From: Granulicella sp. WH15
GTDB lineage: Bacteria; Acidobacteriota; Terriglobia; Terriglobales; Acidobacteriaceae
Assembly (NCBI RefSeq): GCF_009914315.1
Contig: NZ_CP042596.1
Location: forward strand, 2,356,001-2,420,000
DNA: 64,000 nt
Direction of reading: 5' to 3'
Shown here: piece after piece, positions 38,101 through 46,745 of the stretch
Position numbering within the stretch: the first letter of the stretch is position 1
Layout: the number at the start of each line of letters is the position of its first letter
The notes under the pieces: model-generated
Told to the model about the DNA's origin: nothing
The model's database searches: none
Seen by the model: the letters and a program-made list of their open reading frames with translations, nothing else
Position numbers and translations under genes: made by a program

Positions 38101-38147
38101 ATCGTAGCCCGGTTGGAACGGCTTGCCAATTATCACTTTGTATAGAT
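38101..38147 (-). promoter_or_regulatory. Promoter with 21-bp activator box, copy 3
   Basis: Minus strand: the box (38147 to 38127) matches the consensus with T at position 2. It runs into -35-like TTGGCA (38129-38124) and, after 17 bp, -10-like TACGAT (38106-38101). The leader to TTG 38075 would be about 19 nt. It is divergent from the FixJ-like gene at 38371. Confidence 0.75.
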
Positions 38148-38370
38148 GGCCCTCAAAAAGACGTACATATTGGCTCCGGATTTGGATCCTTACATGCCCA
38201 TCGTCACCAAGGTCAGAGAAAAAGGACCTCCCCAGTTGGCATTTTCTGGTTCCTGTGCAAAAGTTGATGTGCAGCAACATTGCTAAACATACTCCGGCTT
38301 CTTCACTGTGCTCCCTGGGAACTCCTGGATTCTTCTTTGGCCCACGTAAATTGATGCAAGAGAATTTGCA

Positions 38371-38982
38371 ATGCAAACTGATCGCCCTACCATCTACATC
38401 CTCGACGACGACCTCCGAATACGAGAAGCACTCTCGGATCTTCTCTGCGCTTCCGGGTACACGGCAATTGCATTTGAAACGGCTCAGGACTATCTATCCT
38501 TCGAAAAAGTGAATGCCGAGTCCTGTCTCATCCTCGATATGGATATGCCTGGGATGACGGGCCTCGAACTGCAAAAGGAGATCTCCGGCACAGCCGGCCC
38601 GCCCATCATTTTCCTCACCGGGCACGGCGACGTCCAATCGTCGGTCAAGGCAATGAAAGCCGGAGCCTTGGAGTTTCTATTGAAACCCTTCGACGAAGCC
38701 GACCTATTGCGCGCGCTGGAAGCCGCCCTTCAACAGGATCGGGCCGACCGAACGAGGCGGAATGAACTGGAAAACCTCAAGAGACGCTATGCACTCCTGT
38801 CTCCTCGTGAGCGCGAAGTTCTTCCCTTAGTGGTGTCGGGTCTATTGAACAAACAAACAGCAGGCGAACTAGGAAAAAGCGAGATCACGATTCGTGTACA
38901 ACGGGGCCAAATTATGAAAAAGATGGGTGCCCAATCGCTCGCCGATCTTGTAAGAATGACCGCGAAACTGGGTATCGAATAG
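38371..38982 (+). CDS. FixJ/LuxR-type response regulator
   Basis: A 203-residue two-domain regulator. The receiver has acidic residues D12/D13, phosphoacceptor D56 (LILDMDMPGMTG), T83 (FLTGHGD) and K105 (LLKPFD), so it should be phosphorylatable. The LuxR domain begins LLSPREREVLPLVVSGLLNKQ, and the recognition region is KSEITIRVQRGQIMKKMGAQS. It closely resembles the Asn-type regulator at 3845. It is divergent from the receiver/sigma-54 activator operon, whose promoter carries box copy 3. This makes it the leading candidate to bind the box. Its kinase may be the PAS kinase at 24556. Confidence 0.93.
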   Translation: MQTDRPTIYILDDDLRIREALSDLLCASGYTAIAFETAQDYLSFEKVNAESCLILDMDMPGMTGLELQKEISGTAGPPIIFLTGHGDVQSSVKAMKAGALEFLLKPFDEADLLRALEAALQQDRADRTRRNELENLKRRYALLSPREREVLPLVVSGLLNKQTAGELGKSEITIRVQRGQIMKKMGAQSLADLVRMTAKLGIE

Positions 38983-39052
38983 CAAACAACCGCGAATACA
39001 TGATTATGCGGCATCACTTGCTTACATTCGCCCGAGAACATGAAGCGAGCTG

Positions 39053-39093
39053 AAGCCGATTGACTCACTCTAGCGAGGTGAGCAAATCGGCTT
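39053..39093. terminator. Bidirectional terminator hairpin
   Basis: AAGCCGATT and AATCGGCTT pair perfectly, with an inner CTCAC/GTGAG stem. It lies between the convergent FixJ-like and periplasmic-protein genes. Confidence 0.65.
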
Positions 39094-39109
39094 ATCAGAT
39101 TCCTAAGAG

Positions 39110-39649
39110 TTATTCGAAGAAGTGCGCGATCTTTTTGCCCGCGTCCTCGGTGTAGTAAACCGTTACATGAGCCGATTTCTCCGCACCTTTGGCGACTCCC
39201 TTGCCGCCGTCGTCAACCGCGCGTCCAGAGAGCTTAAAGGTCTCGACAGTTCCATCAGCGGTTTTGACAGCCAGAAATTTAGAGCCCCGGTCAATTCCCG
39301 TGACGGTGCCTTCTGTCACTTTGAGGCCTCCATCGCCGACCACGTCAACCTCGTGCGCAGTCTCGCGCGAGCCCTTGGCAGTGTAGTGAACCGCAACTCT
39401 AGAGCCCTCGTGAACTCCCTTGAGAGACTCTTCTGGAGTTTTTGCCGCGTCCTTTGCCCCATGAACCGTAACATCCTTGGTGAAATGGAACGTGTGCTCC
39501 GCACCGTCGTCTGCCTTCACAACGATGGTTCTGGTTGACGAGTCGACTTTCTTGATCGTCCCTGCAACTGCGCTTGCAACGTCATCCGCCGCATGAATCG
39601 TAACGGTAAATGCCAGCAGGGTGCCGAGGGTGTATAGAACGCGCTTCAT
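39110..39649 (-). CDS. Exported protein of unknown function with an internal repeat
   Basis: A 179-residue protein with a signal peptide (1-20, ending TIHA). The mature part has two related blocks of about 70 residues: GTIKKVDSSTRTIVVKADDGAEHTF... and GTVTGIDRGSKFLAVKTADGTVETF..., each ending in a Val-rich strand (RVAVHYTAKGS, HVTVYYTEDAG). This suggests tandem small beta-barrels. Such proteins are frequent in Acidobacteria, with no known function. ATG 39649 is chosen for its signal peptide and GGAGA upstream. Confidence 0.75.
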   Translation of the reverse strand: MKRVLYTLGTLLAFTVTIHAADDVASAVAGTIKKVDSSTRTIVVKADDGAEHTFHFTKDVTVHGAKDAAKTPEESLKGVHEGSRVAVHYTAKGSRETAHEVDVVGDGGLKVTEGTVTGIDRGSKFLAVKTADGTVETFKLSGRAVDDGGKGVAKGAEKSAHVTVYYTEDAGKKIAHFFE

Positions 39650-39688
39650 GATGACGTCTCCTTGGAGGTTTTGTTGCGTTGATGGAGA

Positions 39689-39723
39689 CCAGGCAACAGC
39701 AATCGGTGACTGCTGTTGTCTGG
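39689..39723 (-). terminator. Hairpin downstream of the multicopper oxidase gene
   Basis: CCAGGCAACAGCA and TGCTGTTGTCTGG pair over 13 bp with one G-T mismatch and a 9-nt loop. It lies between the oxidase stop and the next minus-strand gene. Confidence 0.6.
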
Positions 39724-39801
39724 AATGGTGCAATTTCATGCCAATCATCAAAGATGACTCCAGGATGGGAGACATCGGTCACGGCCCCGCTCCAGGTTCT
39801 T

Positions 39802-41316
39802 TTACTCAAAGCGAATCTTTGCCATCATTCCCTTGTCTTCGTGTTTAAGAAGGTGACAGTGGAAGACCGAGATGCCCCGAATGATTGGGTCTGTGAAGTC
39901 CATAATGAGATCGAGAGATTCACCGGGTTCCAAGTTCACCGTGTCCATCCACTTCGGATCACTGATCGCCACACCGGCTTTTCCGTACACAAGAAAATGC
40001 ACCTGATGAATATGAAATGGGTGTATCTCGTGTGTTTGGTTCACCACCTGCCAATGAATGTAGTTGCCCGTTTTCACCGTCACCATTGGGTCATCGGCGG
40101 GCTTGTATTTCTTGTTATTGATGTAGAAGCCATTCTTGTCTTCAGTAAAATTCACGACAAACGCGGCATTGCGCTGCTCTAGGTCATGTATAGCCTCTGA
40201 CGAAAGAGGCTTATATACTGTCTTCTGAGAGTCTGCCGCGCTGGACCTGCTCCGGGTCGACACGTCACGTCGCCCAACGAGGTCCAGATCGGCAATCACC
40301 ATTGCGGGGTTCGGATCACCATCCGCACCGGTATCGACACAAAGGCTGCGAAGAGATGCCTTCGTCCCAAGGGCAGGCCCGGTCACGATCGCTTCGAATC
40401 GTCCAGCTGGAGCAAGAAGGATATGCTGCACCGACTCAGTAGGATGATTGCGATCGTGATAGCCCAGAGGCATTCCGTCTAGCGCTACCATCGTCATTGC
40501 TTCCGAATCGATCGTAAGGTCCGCATAAAGATCAGGGGAGGCGTTGACGATGCGCCAGAACTGTTTCTCCCCGGGCGCAATTACGATCTTCGGCCGAACC
40601 GTCCCATTGACAGTAAAGATTCTGCCTGGGTTTCCGGTTGCGTTCCCGCAAATCGTCTGTGGCATATCCACGGCTGCCTCAAGACGGCTCGAAGCCTCGT
40701 CACCTTGACGAAGCTCGGCGTCGCGCAGGATCAGGATTTGCTCCTTGAGCCCACGAAGTCCTGGAACATACCGGTCGATGCCTTCGACAACGATAGCTCC
40801 CGACATGCCATCCAGATCCTGCTGGTAGCTCTCACCATGGGGATGAGTGTGGTACCAATAAAGCCCGGATGGTTGGTCGAATGGTATGTCCACCGTATAG
40901 CGAAGCGATTCGCCAGGCATGGCCATCATCGATAGGACATCATCTTGCGGAGACTCAGGAGATACGTGCAGGCCGTGAAAATGAAGATTTGTCATGTTCA
41001 TGCACGGGCCGTCTACACAAACTTCACCCGACGAAGTCTTCATGCGATTCAAGTAGGTTATGCGGAGTTTTTGACCGGGCGACACGCGAATCACAGGAGG
41101 TATCTCGCTCCCCTTAAAGGAGAACGCCCCGCGTCCCGAGGTGGGGTCGTTCACAGCACTGAGCACAAGCGGTGTTCGCACGTCAGGGGGTTCCTGCAGC
41201 GGTGTTCCAATTGGGGGGATGATCGCTTGAGCGAAGAGAACCTCGACACCAAGCGTCATGGCAAATGCCAATGAAACCGATGTTCGCATGAAATGGCTGA
41301 GCGGATGAGTGTTCAT
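39802..41316 (-). CDS. Periplasmic multicopper oxidase
   Basis: A 504-residue three-domain multicopper oxidase with a signal peptide (about 1-30). All four copper motifs are visible: NLHFHGLHVSP, YWYHTHPHGES, HEIHPFHIHQVHF and FHCHLLKHEDKGMMA (type 1 Cys in the last). The type 1 axial Met is supplied by GMMA. Possible roles are copper detoxification or oxidation of phenols; sequence alone does not decide. It lies downstream of oxalate decarboxylase on the same strand, but a hairpin at 41439-41471 separates them. Confidence 0.93.
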   Translation of the reverse strand: MNTHPLSHFMRTSVSLAFAMTLGVEVLFAQAIIPPIGTPLQEPPDVRTPLVLSAVNDPTSGRGAFSFKGSEIPPVIRVSPGQKLRITYLNRMKTSSGEVCVDGPCMNMTNLHFHGLHVSPESPQDDVLSMMAMPGESLRYTVDIPFDQPSGLYWYHTHPHGESYQQDLDGMSGAIVVEGIDRYVPGLRGLKEQILILRDAELRQGDEASSRLEAAVDMPQTICGNATGNPGRIFTVNGTVRPKIVIAPGEKQFWRIVNASPDLYADLTIDSEAMTMVALDGMPLGYHDRNHPTESVQHILLAPAGRFEAIVTGPALGTKASLRSLCVDTGADGDPNPAMVIADLDLVGRRDVSTRSRSSAADSQKTVYKPLSSEAIHDLEQRNAAFVVNFTEDKNGFYINNKKYKPADDPMVTVKTGNYIHWQVVNQTHEIHPFHIHQVHFLVYGKAGVAISDPKWMDTVNLEPGESLDLIMDFTDPIIRGISVFHCHLLKHEDKGMMAKIRFE

Positions 41317-41438
41317 CGTACCTTTTCGGGATCAAACGATATAGAAAGCCGGAAATCATTTTCGTGGCTAAGACAGCATATTCAAACGAACTCCCGGGAC
41401 AGGCATGCTTTATCGCTGCGGGAGAGCTCACCTAAGAC

Positions 41439-41471
41439 GAGTTGCACGATTTGTACTCATGCGTGCAACTC
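41439..41471 (-). terminator. Hairpin after the oxalate decarboxylase gene
   Basis: GAGTTGCACG and CGTGCAACTC form a perfect 10-bp stem with a 13-nt loop, just past the cupin gene's stop codon. Confidence 0.6.
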
Positions 41472-41491
41472 ATCTCCAGGAAGGACAGCCC

Positions 41492-42757
41492 TCAGATGAC
41501 TCCCTGGTTCTCGGCCGGGATCTTCATCACGTCTGCCTTGTCGATGTTCAGATGTGCTTTGATCATCTCGCTTGGAACACGCCTGAGCCATTGGTTCAGC
41601 GATACATCGAGGAACTGATCCGTAGCGAATGTCTCGAGAAACACCAGATCCGTGTTGCCTATGTTTTCGATGTAGTGTGGGGCATTATTGGGAACATAAC
41701 CCACATCGTTGGCATTGAAATCCATTGTGCGAGCATTGTCGACTGGGAAAAAGACAGTCATGCGGCCCTTACCGGAGATATAGAACTGCCACTCTGAGTC
41801 ATGCGGATGCCAGTGCATCTCGCGCATGCCACCCGGCTTCACCGTGACCAGCGCGGCCGCAATATGCTTTGAGACCGGGAAGTTCTTGGAATCCACGATG
41901 CGGACTTCCCCTCCCTTGCTGGACTTCGTCGGCTCCATAGACTTCAGGTGGAAGGTGTACTGGCTCCGAGCCGCAACCGCTTCGCCACCGATCTCAGCCT
42001 TGTCCGCGGCAAGCGAACCCGGTTCTTTCCCCGGGAAGATGTAGAGGGGCGCCTTCGGAGCGTTGGCGAACACACTTGCATCCAACCCAGTGTTCTTCGC
42101 CAGAACCTCAGGCGGGGTATGGGCAAGCCACTCCGAAACAAGCATTGTGCCATCCTCGGAGAACCCTCCTTGGTTAAACACAAGCAAGAATTCCGTTCCG
42201 TCGGGGCCAAGACCCTGGATCGAGTGCGGGTGTCCAGCTGGGAAGATCCAGAGATCCCCTTCCTCCACATCGCCGATGAACATATTTCCGTCGGGCTGCA
42301 TTACAGTGACGCGGGCTTTGCCATAAAGTACATAAGCCCATTCGTCTGCAGTGTGCCAGTGCATCTCACGATAACTGCCTGCCGTGAGGCGCATGTTTAC
42401 ACCTGCAATATCTTTTGAAGACGGGAGTACACGCTCCGTAACTTCGTGCGTCCAGCCGCCCTCTTCGACGCGCTTCTTGACAAGGTCAAACGAATACCAT
42501 ATCGGCACAACGTCGCCATGATCGGTTGGGGGAGGAGTATTGGAGTTTGGATTCAAGGCCAACAGGCCCTTATTCTCCTGTCCCGGATCGCTCGACGAAT
42601 GATCGTGCTCGGCTTTCTGAGTGCTCGCCTTCTCTTGCGCTTGACTAGTTATGCCTGAGAATGCGGCCGTGGCCAGAGCCACGGAACTTAGTCCAAGAAA
42701 GCTGCGACGGGTAGGGTGCTCCAGAGAAACTGCATCGCCTGCGTGATCGTTCATCAT
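41492..42757 (-). CDS. oxdC: Bicupin oxalate decarboxylase, Tat-exported
   Basis: A 421-residue bicupin that splits oxalate into formate and CO2 with Mn. A Tat-like signal (RRSFLGLSS, residues 18-26) precedes it. Metal ligands in cupin 1 are H133, H135, E139 (EMHWHTADEW) and H178; in cupin 2 H315, H317, E322 (EMHWHPHDSEW) and H361. The lid is SEDGT (200-204), where the B. subtilis enzyme has SENST. The proton-donor Glu is kept (E201), favouring decarboxylase over oxidase. ATG 42757 is chosen: the upstream in-frame start at 42832 lies before the predicted transcription start. Its promoter has box copy 4. The formate dehydrogenase encoded 10 kb away could use the product. Confidence 0.9.
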   Translation of the reverse strand: MMNDHAGDAVSLEHPTRRSFLGLSSVALATAAFSGITSQAQEKASTQKAEHDHSSSDPGQENKGLLALNPNSNTPPPTDHGDVVPIWYSFDLVKKRVEEGGWTHEVTERVLPSSKDIAGVNMRLTAGSYREMHWHTADEWAYVLYGKARVTVMQPDGNMFIGDVEEGDLWIFPAGHPHSIQGLGPDGTEFLLVFNQGGFSEDGTMLVSEWLAHTPPEVLAKNTGLDASVFANAPKAPLYIFPGKEPGSLAADKAEIGGEAVAARSQYTFHLKSMEPTKSSKGGEVRIVDSKNFPVSKHIAAALVTVKPGGMREMHWHPHDSEWQFYISGKGRMTVFFPVDNARTMDFNANDVGYVPNNAPHYIENIGNTDLVFLETFATDQFLDVSLNQWLRRVPSEMIKAHLNIDKADVMKIPAENQGVI

Positions 42758-43339
42758 CCTAGCCTTTCGGGTTGAAAATAGGGGGAGCCGGAGATCGAAC
42801 CTGATGATAGTGCCACCGCGAGGAGCCCACAATTATCACTTTGTATAGGTTTAGCTAGAGGATTCGGGCGGAGGTTATTCCATGATTGGCTAGGGAGGGC
42901 ACTATCGTTAGCCATTTCCCCTTGTATTCCGACTAAGGCGTGTCAATAATCAGGATAACTGTCACTTCTATGACTTTCCTAAGCTGGAGATTAGTCGATT
43001 TAAGCGAATCGGTAGCTGGATGAAACTGTCGGAGACTTCAAATATCTGTTTGAATGCGAGAGCGAATCGGACGAACTTCGGCCACCCGATTCACGCTGTC
43101 CACACATTGTCAATATATATAAAACGATAGTTGTGGATCACCATCGGCGACTAATACAATGGGCGTCTAGAACCTATGGCACTCTCTCGATCCAGTGCCA
43201 AAAAGAGAAGATGAGATCTCGTCGACGATGTCGTATCTCGATCTTGCTCTCCATCCGATCGGTGGAGAGCTTTGGCTGGGTGATCACATCGAAGTAGCTA
43301 AACCGTTGCTCAAGCTGGCGCACCAAGGGTGATATCGCA
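42758..43339. other. Intergenic region between oxdC and the respiratory operon
   Basis: Contains box copy 4 near the oxdC end and AT-rich sequence around 43110-43130 that may hold the respiratory operon promoter. A minus-strand frame at 43174-43340 (VRQLEQRFSYFDVITQPKL) reads protein-like but has no start of its own and no recognised family. Confidence 0.35.
42804..42850 (-). promoter_or_regulatory. Promoter with 21-bp activator box, copy 4 (oxdC)
   Basis: Minus strand: the box (42850 to 42830) matches the consensus exactly. It is followed by -35-like TTGTGG (42832-42827) and, after 17 bp, -10-like TATCAT (42809-42804). Predicted start near 42797, a 40-nt leader before ATG 42757. Confidence 0.75.
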
Positions 43340-44416
43340 TTGTCTTTCGCTGATCGATTTCGGATGCCGAGTTTGAAATGCATCGTCAACTTAGTCCTTA
43401 ATTTGGCGCTATGGTTGACGTGGGGTGCTCTCCCAGCAGGGACGGCGGCGGCGCAATCACCTACCAGTATTTTCTCTCCAGCAGGGACGCCAGCCCGGTC
43501 AACCGTGCAGCTTTCAATGCTGGTTCTTTCGGTTACCTTCGCGATCTTCGTCACAGTTGCCGGACTGCTCGTATATGCTTTGGTTCGCTATCGCCGTCGT
43601 CCTACCGACGACGGGCACGAACCGCCGCAGATCTATGGAAGTAACCAGATTGAGCTATCCTGGACGGTCATCCCTGTTCTTATCGTGACCACATTGTTTC
43701 TCGCGACGACCAGAGTCATTTTGAGTACCGAAGCGGTTCCCAAACCAGCAAGCGCAATGAATGTAACAGTGATCGGCCATCAATTTTGGTGGGAGTACCG
43801 CTATCCTGGCCTTGGCGTTGTTACGGCTAACGAACTCCATGTTCCTGTCAGTAGCCCGAAGACGCCTACTCCAACCTACCTTACGATGTCCTCCGCGGAT
43901 GTCGCGCACAGCTTTTGGGTGCCTCGCCTTGCCGGGAAGATGGACGTAATCCCTAACCGCGTGAACGTGATGTGGATCGATCCTCAGCAGGCGGGTATTT
44001 ACCTGGGCCAGTGTGCACAGTATTGCGGCACGCAGCACGCAAAGATGCTGCTGAGGGTATACGCCGACTCACCTTCCGATTTCGCGGCCTGGGCAAAACA
44101 CCAACTGGAACCCGGCCGCACTGATTTCTCCGATGATCCCGTAGCGGCAGAAGGCCAGAAGGTCTTCATGCACAACGCCTGCATTAATTGCCACGCAGTG
44201 ACCGGAACGCCGGCGACTGGTCGTTACGGGCCTGATCTCACCCATTTTGCGAGCCGTGACACACTTGCCTCTGGAGCGATCGAAAACAATCCAGAAAATC
44301 TCCGCAAATGGATCAATGATCCCAACTCGATGAAGCCTGGCTCCTTGATGCCCGCGATGCACCTCAACGATCATGACCTCGGTGTCGTGACAACATATTT
44401 ATCGCGGTTGAAGTGA
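43340..44416 (+). CDS. ctaC: Cytochrome c oxidase subunit II with fused cytochrome c (caa3 type)
   Basis: A 358-residue subunit II. Signal peptide; two membrane helices (about 55-80 and 100-122); a CuA domain with the ligands in VAHSFWVPRLAGKMD and GQCAQYCGTQHAKM; and a C-terminal cytochrome c domain with CINCH, its Met ligand probably in SLMPAMH. This is the caa3 arrangement, accepting electrons directly through the fused haem. The start is TTG 43340 behind AAGGGTG; ATG 43364 is an alternative. It is the first gene of an operon running to 51389. Confidence 0.95.
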   Translation: MSFADRFRMPSLKCIVNLVLNLALWLTWGALPAGTAAAQSPTSIFSPAGTPARSTVQLSMLVLSVTFAIFVTVAGLLVYALVRYRRRPTDDGHEPPQIYGSNQIELSWTVIPVLIVTTLFLATTRVILSTEAVPKPASAMNVTVIGHQFWWEYRYPGLGVVTANELHVPVSSPKTPTPTYLTMSSADVAHSFWVPRLAGKMDVIPNRVNVMWIDPQQAGIYLGQCAQYCGTQHAKMLLRVYADSPSDFAAWAKHQLEPGRTDFSDDPVAAEGQKVFMHNACINCHAVTGTPATGRYGPDLTHFASRDTLASGAIENNPENLRKWINDPNSMKPGSLMPAMHLNDHDLGVVTTYLSRLK

Positions 44417-44439
44417 ATGAATAGGGAAAGGAGCGCCAC

Positions 44440-46125
44440 TTGACGACAACTCCGGCAATCCAGGCGATAGACGAGACGACGGCCTCACAAGATCGCCGCG
44501 CCCCAGTTAGCATTATTTACGAGTGGTTAACTACGGTCGATCACAAGAAGATCGGGTTGATGTATATCGCGTTTGCGCTGTTCTTCCTCTTAGTAGGCGG
44601 GGTGGAGGCCCTACTGATCCGGATTCAGTTGATGGTCCCGAACAATCATTTTCTTTCGCCACAAGTCTTCAACCGGCTATTTACCATGCACGGGACGACG
44701 ATGGTGTTCTTCGCTGGTATGCCGATCCTGTTTGGATTCGGAAATTATCTCGTCCCGCTAATGATAGGTGCTCGCGATATGGCGTTTCCGAAGCTGAACG
44801 CGTTCAGCTTCTGGATTTCGGCATTTGGGGGGATTCTTCTCTATTTCAGCTATTTCGGTGGGAGCGGTCTCTACGCAGCAGGCACCGCACCGGACGTTGG
44901 CTGGTTTGCATACGCGCCCTTGACCTCCAAGGTCTTCTCTCCGGGCCATAGCACCGACTACTGGAGTCTCTCTCTATTTCTTAGTGGCATCGGCTCGATC
45001 GGCACAGCTCTTAACATCGTGACGACTATCCTCTGCATGCGTTGCAAGGGAATGACGATGACTCGTCTCCCTTTATTGCCGTGGCTGTATTTGGTCACAT
45101 CCGGGCTCGTGTTTGTGGCTGTCGGCCCTTTATCCGCCGCTCAGATCATGCTCACGCTCGATCGTTATCTTGGCGCACACTTTTTCGACACCCAGGCGGG
45201 CGGCTCGGCTGTGCTCTGGATGCATTTTTTCTGGATCTTCGGACACCCGGAGGTCTACATCCTGGTGTTGCCGGCGTTCGCGTTCGCCAACGAGATTATA
45301 CCCGTGTTCTCACGTAAGGCCATGTTTGGCTATCCGGCGATGGTGGCGGCATCGGTGGCCATCGGCTTTGTGAGCCTGAGCGTATGGGCTCATCATATGT
45401 TTACGGTCGGGATGGGGCCAGCGGGCAACACGTTTTTCGTGTTTGCGACCATGGTCATATCGGTTCCCACCGGTATCAAAATTTTCAATTGGCTGGCCAC
45501 AATCTGGGGCGGAAAGATCAGTTTTGCCGTCCCTATGCTGTTCTGTATTGGGTTCCTCTTCCAATTTCTTGTCGCCGGCTTGACGGGAATCATGCTCTCC
45601 GCCGCCCCGTTCAATTGGCAGCTCAACAACTCTTATTTTGTTGTGGCGCACTTTCATTACGTACTCGTCGGAGCCATTCTCTTCGCTCTTTTCGGAGCCT
45701 TCTACTATTGGTATCCCAAGGTGACGGGCAAGCTGATGAATGAGACGTTAGGTAAATGGCATTTCTGGTTGATGGTCGTCGGCTTCCACCTCACCTTCGA
45801 TTTCATGCACATCCCTGGCATCCTTGGAATGCCGCGTCGCATTTACACCTACGAAGCGAACCGAGGATGGCAGGGATGGAACATGATCGTGGGAGTGGGT
45901 GGAGTGATCCAGGCGGTCGCGATCCTATGCTTTGTCTACAATCTCATCTCTTCTTACCGCCACGGCGAAGATGCCGGGACCGACCCCTGGGATGCGTGGA
46001 CCCTGGAGTGGGCGACTCAGTCCCCTCCTCCGTCCTATAACTTTGCCATCGAGCCAACAGTCGCTAGCCGGCGACCGCTTTGGGATCTGAAGCACCCAGA
46101 AGATCCAGATTCGGACTACGAGTGA
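44440..46125 (+). CDS. ctaD: Cytochrome c oxidase subunit I
   Basis: A 561-residue haem-copper oxidase catalytic subunit with twelve helices. Haem and CuB ligands are in FTMHGTTMVFF, FWIFGHPEVYILVLPAF (His and cross-linked Tyr), SVWAHHMFTVGM and YFVVAHFHYVLVG. It reduces O2 to water and pumps protons. The start is TTG 44440 with AAAGGAG (44427-44433), 23 bp after ctaC. Its stop overlaps the subunit III ATG (TGATG). Confidence 0.96.
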   Translation: MTTTPAIQAIDETTASQDRRAPVSIIYEWLTTVDHKKIGLMYIAFALFFLLVGGVEALLIRIQLMVPNNHFLSPQVFNRLFTMHGTTMVFFAGMPILFGFGNYLVPLMIGARDMAFPKLNAFSFWISAFGGILLYFSYFGGSGLYAAGTAPDVGWFAYAPLTSKVFSPGHSTDYWSLSLFLSGIGSIGTALNIVTTILCMRCKGMTMTRLPLLPWLYLVTSGLVFVAVGPLSAAQIMLTLDRYLGAHFFDTQAGGSAVLWMHFFWIFGHPEVYILVLPAFAFANEIIPVFSRKAMFGYPAMVAASVAIGFVSLSVWAHHMFTVGMGPAGNTFFVFATMVISVPTGIKIFNWLATIWGGKISFAVPMLFCIGFLFQFLVAGLTGIMLSAAPFNWQLNNSYFVVAHFHYVLVGAILFALFGAFYYWYPKVTGKLMNETLGKWHFWLMVVGFHLTFDFMHIPGILGMPRRIYTYEANRGWQGWNMIVGVGGVIQAVAILCFVYNLISSYRHGEDAGTDPWDAWTLEWATQSPPPSYNFAIEPTVASRRPLWDLKHPEDPDSDYE

Positions 46126-46727
46126 TGAGCACGCCTGTGAGTGGAGTTCCAATCAACCAATCCGAGATCGAATGGAGATTGCCGTACCGCGGAACCATCG
46201 GTATGGGCTGCCTGATTCTGGCCGAGTCGGCAGTGTTCATCATCTTCGTCGTTGCCTATGTCTATTACTTAGGCAAGAGCCTCAATGGCCCCACACCGTC
46301 ACAGGTGCTCGAACTTCCGATTCTGGGCACGATTTGCCTTCTTTCCAGTAGTGTTACCGCTCATCTTGCCGTAAGCGCGCTACGGAAGGGCAACCTGCGA
46401 AGCTGCACAGCGAATCTGGCAGGGACAGTACTTCTGGGCCTCATCTTTCTTTGCACTACTGCACGCGAGTGGTACCACCTGATCCACGATGAGCATTTGA
46501 CAATAAAGACCAACCTGTTTGGAACCACTTACTACGCGCTCGTTGGACTTCACGCCACACACGTCGTCATCGGTCTGGTTCTACTCTTCACTGCGTTCGT
46601 TTTCGCATTGGCTGGACGAGTCAAGGAAGAGCATCTTGAGAAGCTCGACGTCCTCTCTATCTATTGGCACTTTGTTGATGCGGTCTGGGTGGTCGTGTTT
46701 TTGGTCGTCTACGTTCTGGGCAGATAG
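46125..46727 (+). CDS. ctaE: Cytochrome c oxidase subunit III
   Basis: A 200-residue subunit III with five predicted helices (CLILAESAVFIIFVVAYVYYLG ... GLHATHVVIGLVLLF ... YWHFVDAVWVVVFLVVYVL). The motifs GLHATHV and YWHFVDAVW are characteristic. ATG 46125 overlaps the ctaD stop by one base, implying translational coupling. Confidence 0.94.
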   Translation: MSTPVSGVPINQSEIEWRLPYRGTIGMGCLILAESAVFIIFVVAYVYYLGKSLNGPTPSQVLELPILGTICLLSSSVTAHLAVSALRKGNLRSCTANLAGTVLLGLIFLCTTAREWYHLIHDEHLTIKTNLFGTTYYALVGLHATHVVIGLVLLFTAFVFALAGRVKEEHLEKLDVLSIYWHFVDAVWVVVFLVVYVLGR

Positions 46728-46745
46728 ATAGAAAGGAGGAGAACG

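Noticed and set aside
43174-43554. 126-codon minus-strand frame at the respiratory operon start
   Set aside because: Its first half is antisense to ctaC. The second half reads somewhat protein-like but has no start of its own; it is noted only within the intergenic entry.
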